Origin: Luidia sarsii
Lineage: Eukaryota > Echinodermata > Asteroidea > Paxillosida > Luidiidae
NCBI GenBank assembly: GCA_949987565.1
Contig: OX465104.1
Span: 10,086,034-10,150,033 of the forward strand
Reading direction: 5' to 3'
DNA length: 64,000 bases
Position 1 is the first letter of the stretch. Each line of letters begins with the position of its first letter. A program made the translations under genes and the position numbers. Of this stretch, positions 57,475-64,000 are shown one piece after another. The notes under the pieces were generated by a model, which was given only the letters and a program-made list of their open reading frames with translations, had not been told where the DNA came from and made no database searches.

Positions 57475-57925
57475 TTACGGGAGAGACAAAGAGAAAGAGC
57501 AGTAAGAAGGAGAGCGGGGAACGGTGGGGGAGAGGGGGTAGAGAGAGGGTTGAGAGAGAGACAGAGTGGGTAAAGGGAGAGGGTGTAGAGAGAGGAAGAG
57601 AGAGAGAGGATGAAGAGAGATGGTGGAGGGAGAGAGGGAGATAAAGAGAGAGATGGAGAGATAGAGAAGAGGGGGATAGAGAGAGATGATAGAGAACGAA
57701 ACAGAGGGAGAGAGAGGAGAAGGAAAGAGAGAAAGGAGAGAGAGGAGAGGGAGAGAGAGAGAGCTGAGAGAGAACGAGAGAGAGGGAGAGAGGAGGGAGA
57801 GAGAGAAAGGAGAGAGAGGTAGAGAGAGGTGGAGATAGAAAGAGAGGGGGAGAGATGGGGAGATAGAGTAATAGAGAGGGAGAGAGAGGGGAAAGAGAGA
57901 GAGGGGGTGTATAGAGAGGGTGGAG
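57475..57925 (+). repeat. GA-rich degenerate microsatellite, about 450 bp
   Basis: GAGAGAGG, GGGAGA, GATAGAGA and GGTGGAG units. Same class as the tract 250 bases upstream. Confidence 0.8.
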
Positions 57926-58781
57926 AGAGGAACGGGAAACGCGAGAGGTTATCTCTGCACATACACCATATTTGCTGTTTGTGGTTGGCGGCAAACAAAA
58001 CTACCCATCGTCACGGCTGCTCACATTAAGTGCCGTTCAATAACATGTCAGCGGGTTCTTAGCGGCAATGTTTATGTTGTGATTACCTGCTTCCAGATCG
58101 CTGAATGTCCCACCACCTTGTCAATAAAAAACCGGCGGCTGTGAGTGAGTTCGGTCTTGCTTTTGGTCCGGGTAAAGTCTTGTTTGTTCCGTGGCGTGTC
58201 GATCTGCCCTATTGCAATTCAGTTTTCGTCGGGGGGGGGGGCTACTTTTTTCAAGACTCCCCCTCCTCGTAAATTGGGGTTGGGGTTGGGGCGGTGGGAG
58301 AGGTAATAAAGAGAGGAACACTCCACGATTGTGGGGTGGGAGAGGGTGCTTGACAAACATGTCTTCCATGCCCTCCTCCCGAGGATGCTTGTCCGCATAT
58401 AATAACCGAAGGCTTGTGTGTTTATGTAGTCGTTGATCTTCTTTAATAAGATTCGAGTGTATACTGGGAAAAGAATCGTCTTGGTCATCATGGCAAGGAT
58501 GCCTGCCCGCCTAATGAGCTTGGCAGAGCTGTGGGTGAAGCCAGTTCGGATTAATTACCCGCATGACCTCGGCATCCAGAAGAGAAATGATTAAAACCTC
58601 ACATGTTTATTAATATATCCTTGTTGTTTTCATTCTTACTGCGCTCTCTTTGATATTTTCCTTTGATCCCCCTATAACCCCCTCCCGTCTGATTTCTCTA
58701 GTATTTAAACCAACTTTCATGTGTCATCCGTGACCTATTGCCTCGCGCTCTTCCTATCTGTTTTTATTATATTTTAATTCT
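57926..58781. other. No gene recognised; G-runs
   Basis: A G-run at 58232-58241 and GGGGTTGGGGTTGGGGC at 58275-58292, a potential G-quadruplex. No coding motif. Confidence 0.4.
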
Positions 58782-58887
58782 GCCTTTGAGAAAGGTCCCG
58801 CTAGGATAAAAAGGTTAATGTTAAGATTAGTACCTTAAAATTTAGTGGGCCTGACGTTTCGATCCTAGCAGGATCTTTCTCAAAGGT
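58782..58887. repeat. Family B hammerhead-like repeats, opposed pair (copy B11)
   Basis: Plus unit 58782-58814: GCCT, TTGAGAA (58786-58792), A, GGTCCCGCTAGGAT, then decayed (AAAAAGG). Minus unit 58887-58847: CCT, TTGAGAA (58883-58877), A, GATCC, TGCTA, GGATC, GAAAC, GTC, AGGCCC, with a perfect five-pair helix II. Both carry U3 and A8. After the pair, AGCAGTTTGCAAACT is duplicated (58900-58930). Confidence 0.7.
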
Positions 58888-58980
58888 TAAGATTAGTAAG
58901 CAGTTTGCAAACTAAGCAGTTTGCAAACTTTTGGTGTTATTACTTCAATTACCTTGTGCAATATTGGCAAAGAGCATTCG

Positions 58981-59048
58981 ACTGGACCGAGACCTCCAGC
59001 TTAACTTTAATACCAGCACTTATAGCATCTGAGCTATCCAGCCCCAAG
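58981..59048 (-). repeat. tRNA-derived SINE-like head (family S), copy 2
   Basis: On the minus strand GGGGCTGGATAGCTCAGATG, GTGCTGGTATTAAAG and GGAGGTCTCGGTCCAG line up with the copy at 39640-39720. The A box is good and the B box poor. It is not a functional tRNA. Confidence 0.5.
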
Positions 59049-60160
59049 ATGGCGGCCTACTACCTTTGTCTAGGTGGGGTCACCAGTCAGAAACATTTAA
59101 CTATTAACTGCCGTACATCTTCAGAGATCACGTCCCCGTTTTGTTCCGCCTACAACATCCACCATCACGCACCCTGACTCTATACATCCCGCTCGCCAAG
59201 AAACCGACCTCCTTCCGGTTCCGACCGACCCGCCGTCCGAACCTCTCCTCGCCGTTCCGCTCGTCCGTCACCGATCGTCAGATGCAATTGTTTTTTCCCC
59301 TCCCTCCCTTCGCCGAACCCCACCGCAACCCCCAGCCCATCCAAACTCACCCGCGCTCTCGGTGATCATCCACTGGCCCGGGGACAAACAGCCTGTTTGG
59401 TACAACTTGTCTGAAAACAATCCCCTCTCCGCCAAAGACAACTGATGGATATTTGGCCTGCGGCGGTCTCGATCTGGACTTTAAAAAGCGCAGGGAGTGC
59501 CTTAAACTCTAAAATCCATTAGCAGGGAGAGAGATCTCTATCGGGCAGGCGAGGACCGACCACGAGGGGGTAGTTTTTTCACGGAGGACGGCGGGCGGTA
59601 TTGGCGAAGCTTCGGTCCGGTTCGTCCATCCCGGAGGAAAGGTTTCTTTTTTCACTCGTGTGGATACGAAAAAAAGAGCGCACATCGGGGCTTCAAAATC
59701 TCGCTCCCGATGGATGCTCGATCTCTCTCCAAAATGCCATGCGCAGCGGAAGATGGATTGAACGATTCGAATTCTTAATTTTCTTTGGGGGGGGAGGAGG
59801 TAAAGGAGAGGGGGTTTAATTTGTAGAGCAATGTCCGCTGCAGATTCAAGCGCCTCGAGTGCACACAACATTACATATTGGGAAATAAAAAGCACTTTGT
59901 CTAAAGCTAGATCTAAAAGGAAAAGTGGCCGGCAGTTTCCCCAAGCGGTTTTCCAGGAATCCAGTTGTGCCTCTGGTATTTTTGACCGTGTATGCCCAAC
60001 CGAGCTCCCATTACTAGCTAGAGATTTTTTCCCCTATTTGATTTACGAATCTTATAAAAAAAAACCTTGTTTGTGAAGGAAATAATGTACGGGGTGAGGA
60101 AAATGGTGCATGGCATATGCAATACACATGTTGCATGCTCTAATAAGGGCGATCCACACT
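59049..60160. other. No gene recognised
   Basis: C-rich sequence at 59200-59360 and frames at 59509-59895 show no known domain. A G-run lies at 59787-59801. Confidence 0.4.
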
Positions 60161-60303
60161 AGTGCGCCCTCAAGAAATTACAACGCGTTGGCAAATCACA
60201 ACGTGCGGAATCTGTCGACCCAATGCACGTCTTGCATGAGAGGGTTGACAAATTCGGCGCATTGTGATTGGCTAATGCGTTGCAAAACTCTTGAGGGCGT
60301 ACT
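60161..60303. mobile_element. Element I, 143-bp inverted-repeat element
   Basis: The left end AGTGCGCCCTCAAGA, then ACAACGCGTTGGCAAATCAC, pairs with the right end GTGATTGGCTAATGCGTTGC, then TCTTGAGGGCGTACTT. Inner GTCGACCC/GGGTTGAC extends the match, so nearly the whole element is one imperfect hairpin. Non-coding. Confidence 0.7.
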
Positions 60304-60889
60304 TGTTTTTCAATCGTCCGTATTCTGCGCTGCATTCAGTGCAGAACCTCGTGATAAATTTAAAGCCAACTTTGCCGTCCGATTAATAGATCGTGGGGCA
60401 TTTTCGGAGAAAATAAAGGTAACTCGTAAGCTGAATAGTCGAATGCATCCATTGCTCCACAAGCACACGTAATTCGGGGCAGTGTCTGGCCACTGTTCGA
60501 GTCTTCGGGACGACGTCAAGAGGTCTCCAGCGGACAAAAGATCAAGGGAACGATCATCGCCGGCCGGCCCAGATGGAACTATGGAATATCACGTAGTCCC
60601 GATTTCAAAATGCCAACAACAAAATGGAGGCCGTTCCGTGGAACATACCGATAACATCTAATTGTATTAAGGCTATACCGTGCGCAGGCACGAATTCGTG
60701 GGACACCAACCCGTGTCCAGCGGCTCGGGATGTTATCCGTCTAGCTTGTGGTTGTAAATATGAAGACTAAAGGTTGGCAAATCAAATCTGGTGTCACGTG
60801 TCTTAAATCAGGACGGAGATCGACCAGCGGTATCCGATAGGGAACGAAAGAGACGTGACCAGTTTACAGGATTTGTTTTCCATTTCACT
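60304..60889. other. No gene recognised
   Basis: Ordinary sequence with no motif assigned. Confidence 0.4.
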
Positions 60890-61325
60890 CTGTTTTTCTC
60901 GGTATGTCTGTGTCTCTCTGCATCGTCATCTGTCTTCCCCTCTCTGCATTTTCCCGCATCTCTCTCTCTATTCCTCATTGTCTATCCCTGTCTCGTCTCT
61001 CTGTCTCCTGAACCAGATTGTCTATGTATCTGTCTCCCTGTGTGTCACATCTTTCTATTCATCTATCTGCCTCTCTTTGACCCTCTGTCTCTCTGTCCCT
61101 TTCTGCCCCTCTTTCCTTGACTCCCTCCCTCGTTGTATCTCCCTGTCTCGTCTCTCTATATCTATCGGACTCGTATTGTCTCTCGGTATCTTTCTCCATG
61201 TGTGTCACTCGTTGCAGATCTTTCTATTCAACTATCTGCCTCTCTTTCGCCCTCTATTTGTCTCTCTGTCTCTTTGTGACGCTCTTTCCCCGACCCTATT
61301 CCTCTGCCTCTGCCTTTGTTCATGT
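60890..61325 (-). repeat. CT-rich (TCTGTCTC) degenerate microsatellite
   Basis: Loose TCTCTCTG/TGTCTCCC units with a duplicated block: CATCTTTCTATTCATCTATCTGCCTC and its near copy around 61217-61245 are about 170 bases apart. The tract resumes at about 61463-61580 on the far side of element G copy 2. Confidence 0.75.
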
Positions 61326-61331
61326 ATCCCG

Positions 61332-61462
61332 GGGGTGATACGATACATCGTAACTCACGATGGATAACCCATCGTAAATTGTGATAGCCCGTATGGTTTC
61401 TGCACATCTCTCATTGTCTTGCGATTGATCGTAAGTTACGATGGGTTTGGTGAAATCGACAA
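61332..61462. mobile_element. Family G short inverted-repeat element, copy 2, inside a CT tract
   Basis: GATACATCGTAACTCACGAT near the left pairs with ATCGTAAGTTACGATGGG near the right, and GATAACCCATCGTAAATTG is an extra inner unit. The right end GGGTTTGGTGAAATC is the reverse complement of the GATTTCACCAAACCC end of copy 1 at 21983-22095. CT-type sequence lies on both sides. Confidence 0.65.
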
Positions 61463-63014
61463 CTGTCTCTGTTGATGTCACCCTCTGACTCTCTGTATCT
61501 CTATCTCACCCTATGTGTCTACCCGTGTGTCTATACCCCTGTGTCTGCCCGTTGTCTCTGTGTCTTTCACTCTCTCCTAGGCTAGTTCAGATGGGCCCCC
61601 ACTAATGTCGTCAGTAGCTGCAAATGTGTTTAGACTCGCCGAGACTGGCTGGCCGGCGGATGCGATTAGGGGTGTTGAGGTTGCTGCCGACGCAGCCAGT
61701 TCCGTTCCTTAGGATGAAGAATTGGCACTGAGGGCGATGCCAAATGACTCGAATTATTTATCTTTCTCCTCGCCAAGTCGTTGCGTGCCAGGATACGCGC
61801 ATTAAAGGAAGGGAGGAAAGAGGGCTATTTTAAGACGCTTCAATGTGTTACCTTTTCACTGCTATAGTTGTGGTCAGGCACCCATATCATATCAAGTCGA
61901 TTGATTAATATCACTAACCAAGTTATCGATATTTTTTTCGAAACCAAATTTTAATTTGTATCGATTCGTGTGCATTTTATCTGCACGCAAAATGCCGGTT
62001 GCCACAAAAGTACACAGTGCCTATATAGTTTAGTTATTTTGTAGTTCAGCAAAATAACATCGGCATCCGAGACCATAATCAGTCAGTAATGTTCAAAACA
62101 ATAGAAATCTAAAGATTTTCCCTTTTCGCGAGTACCCTTCATCTTGTTTGTCTCGGTTGTCCTTCCCCTGTTATCCGTACCGTTACATTTCCCTCCTCTC
62201 TTGTCTGTTCTTAATGGTTCTTGTCCTTCTAGATTGAGGCGAATAGACGGACAAGGCAATTCAATGCGTAAGGCCGTGTAGATTAAAGGTGAAGCGCATA
62301 GACAGTAATTTTACCTAAATGACATCTCCATTCACAATGACATATAGTGTTACCACTCCCAAGGATCATGCGATATCTGAGGGACTATACAACTCAATGC
62401 GGCAATTTGGGTGTCCATAGACACAACTCCATAACCTTCACTCCTTGGAGTTAGGCGAAGCAATGTAAAGCATCTCGCTGAAAAGATACGAACACCACGA
62501 GCCTCCATGGCCGGACTCAACCAAACAACCTGCACTGCCTAGCAGCCGAGCAAGACATACAAGACGACACGCCGACCGGCACGGAATATACCCCACATAT
62601 AACTGGAGGGGAAAAAAGGCCACCCACCAAAAGAAAACCACATTTGAATACAAATCGTACCTAGGAGCCCAACGTTCGGGAAACATATCGAAGTACCTTG
62701 GTATAGCTAAAAATAGCTAGGGCCGAACACAGATAGAGGTTTTTGTTACAGTCGGGTTGAGGTATAGCATTCGGGAATCCCCTGGGGCTGCCACAAGTCT
62801 TAGACAGGCGGGTGTCCTCCCAACATCGAGATCGAACTAATAATACGAATTCACGTGAGAAAGAAAGAATTTCTGCTTTTCTTTATTCGTTCAAACCGGT
62901 GGACATAAATTTCGTTCCGCCGGCGAGACAGATGTTTCTGAAACGACTCATCGGGATCCACGCAAATAAGGTCAGCGAGTCTAGACAACCCTCGCCCACA
63001 CCAGGCCCCATGCC
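61463..63014. other. CT-tract remainder to about 61580, then no gene recognised
   Basis: TCTGTATCTCTATCTC and TGTGTCTACCC units to 61580. From there on only short frames without motif. Confidence 0.4.
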
Positions 63015-63535
63015 ACCCACGAAATAATAGACAGAGCGGGACAGGGAGGGACAGGGAGGGACAGGGAGGGACATAGAGATACAGAGAGGAACAGATCGAG
63101 GGACAGAGAGGGACAGAGAGGGACAGAGACAGACGGAGAAGGACAGAGAGAGACATAGAGGAATATAGAGAGGGACAGAGATGGATAGAGAGACAGAGAG
63201 GGAGAGCAAAGGACAGAGGAGGACAGATAGACAAAGAGGGACATACAGGGACAGAGAGGGACAGAGAAAGGCAGAGAGAAACAGAATGACAAAGAGGGCC
63301 AAAGAGAGACATAGAGGGACAACGAGGGACAGAGAGGAACAGGGAGGGACATTGATGGACATATAGGGATAGAGAGGGATATAGAGCGATAGAGAATGAC
63401 AGGGAGGGACAGAGGGAGACAGAGAGAGAGAGACATAGAGCGACATAAAGATACAGAGAGATATATAAAGGGACATAGAGGAAAAAGGCAGACAAAGACA
63501 GAGTCAGGAAGAGTCAGGAAGAGAAACAGGGAGGG
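63015..63535 (+). repeat. GGGACAGAGA decanucleotide minisatellite, about 520 bp
   Basis: Ten-base units GGGACAGAGA with variants (GGGACAGGGA at 63038-63073, GGGACATAGA, GGACAGAGAG), reasonably in register over most of the tract. Serine/leucine-rich minus frames of up to 214 codons come from the repeat. Confidence 0.85.
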
Positions 63536-64000
63536 AAACAGGGAGAAGGGGAGAATAACAAAATGAGCATACTTGCCATTTCAATTACGCATCTGACAAA
63601 ACAAACTATGTGTACATTATATCATATTATTTCATCAAGTTTAATCCGATCGGAGAGCTACTCAACTTTCATATTCAACCTATGATTCTTATCTCTGTTA
63701 TTCTATGCATTTTTTTCATACAGCATTGGTTCCGGTTAGCATTTCTTGATCAAACTGTGTCCAGATGAATTGATACGGTATATGCTGTTTTGGGGGGACT
63801 GACGGAGTTCCTACGATTTATCAGCCTCGCCTAAGAGCTAGCACGAGCCCGCGGACTGAAGCCTTATCACGGCAGCCACTGCGGCGATTGCCCACCGCGC
63901 ATACCTTTAAATAAGATGGCATTGAAATGGGACACAAAGCCCCGGATACTAAGTCGAGCGTGGTGCCCTCCTAGTGCACCACTCCGGCGACACCCGTGCA
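63536..64000. other. No gene recognised
   Basis: AT-rich to about 63780, then GC-richer to the window edge. No motif assigned. Confidence 0.4.

Noticed and set aside
56538..57998. 486-codon minus-strand open frame, and similar frames at 26833-27548, 62851-63495 and 15741-16356
   Set aside because: They consist of S/L/P or E/R runs from GA/CT microsatellites, are open in several frames at once and lack any domain.

Overview
The window reads as non-coding, repeat-rich DNA from an animal genome, most likely a marine deuterostome and probably an echinoderm. The evidence is indirect. A TAGGCCTA-type motif recurs (near 9656, 12091, 19210, 22163, 22763, 22930, 33968, 54085). There is a Penelope-like element with a GIY-YIG endonuclease tail and hammerhead-ribozyme sequence. 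Many short inverted-repeat elements, tRNA-derived SINE-like pieces and long GA/CT-rich microsatellites are also present. Nothing bacterial is seen: no operons, no ribosome binding sites, no dense ORFs. The species cannot be named from the sequence alone.

No intact protein-coding gene was found. The only protein homology recognised with confidence is the frameshifted C-terminal GIY-YIG remnant at 1186-1600. A weaker match to the end of a non-LTR reverse transcriptase lies at 23080-23250. A possible first coding exon (signal peptide ending at a GT donor, with a TATA box upstream) lies on the minus strand at 24412-24475. Very long open frames at 26.8-27.5, 47.3-48.2 and 56.5-58.0 kb are by-products of simple repeats and are not genes.

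Layout. 1-10 kb: Penelope fragment with two inverted hammerhead-bearing arms (1025-1677), an inverted-repeat element of family A (2278), a foldback (3430), a purine tract (6260), a TA-flanked element of family C (8265) and a TTTACGG-type repeat (9714). 10-24 kb: a second family C copy, CT/GA tracts, a hammerhead-like cluster (17.6-17.9 kb), two family A copies (18.1 and 19.3 kb), family G (21.98 kb) and a non-LTR remnant. 24-35 kb: element H, the candidate exon, nested elements E and F (25.1-25.8 kb), CT/GA tracts and a telomere-like C-rich tract (30.2 kb). 35-47 kb: more hammerhead-like copies, SINE-like pieces and a degenerate histone-type 3'-end repeat (43.0 kb). 47-64 kb: a 660-bp (AGAGG)132 array, a palindrome with two perfect histone-mRNA-type stem-loops (51.06-51.23 kb), a 60-bp minisatellite (55.98-56.4 kb), GA tracts and further small elements.

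Two signals stand out. (1) A dispersed repeat family (11 sites here) has the layout of a Penelope-type minimal hammerhead ribozyme, but its core carries U at position 3 and A at position 8 in all seven copies where both can be read. This replaces the canonical C3-G8 pair with a covarying U-A pair and keeps an extra A after A9. (2) A dispersed repeat carries a perfect histone 3'-end stem-loop plus a purine-rich downstream element, arranged as an inverted pair at 51 kb with a diverged copy at 43 kb and a possible tail at position 1. About a tenth of the window is GA/CT simple sequence by rough addition of tract lengths.
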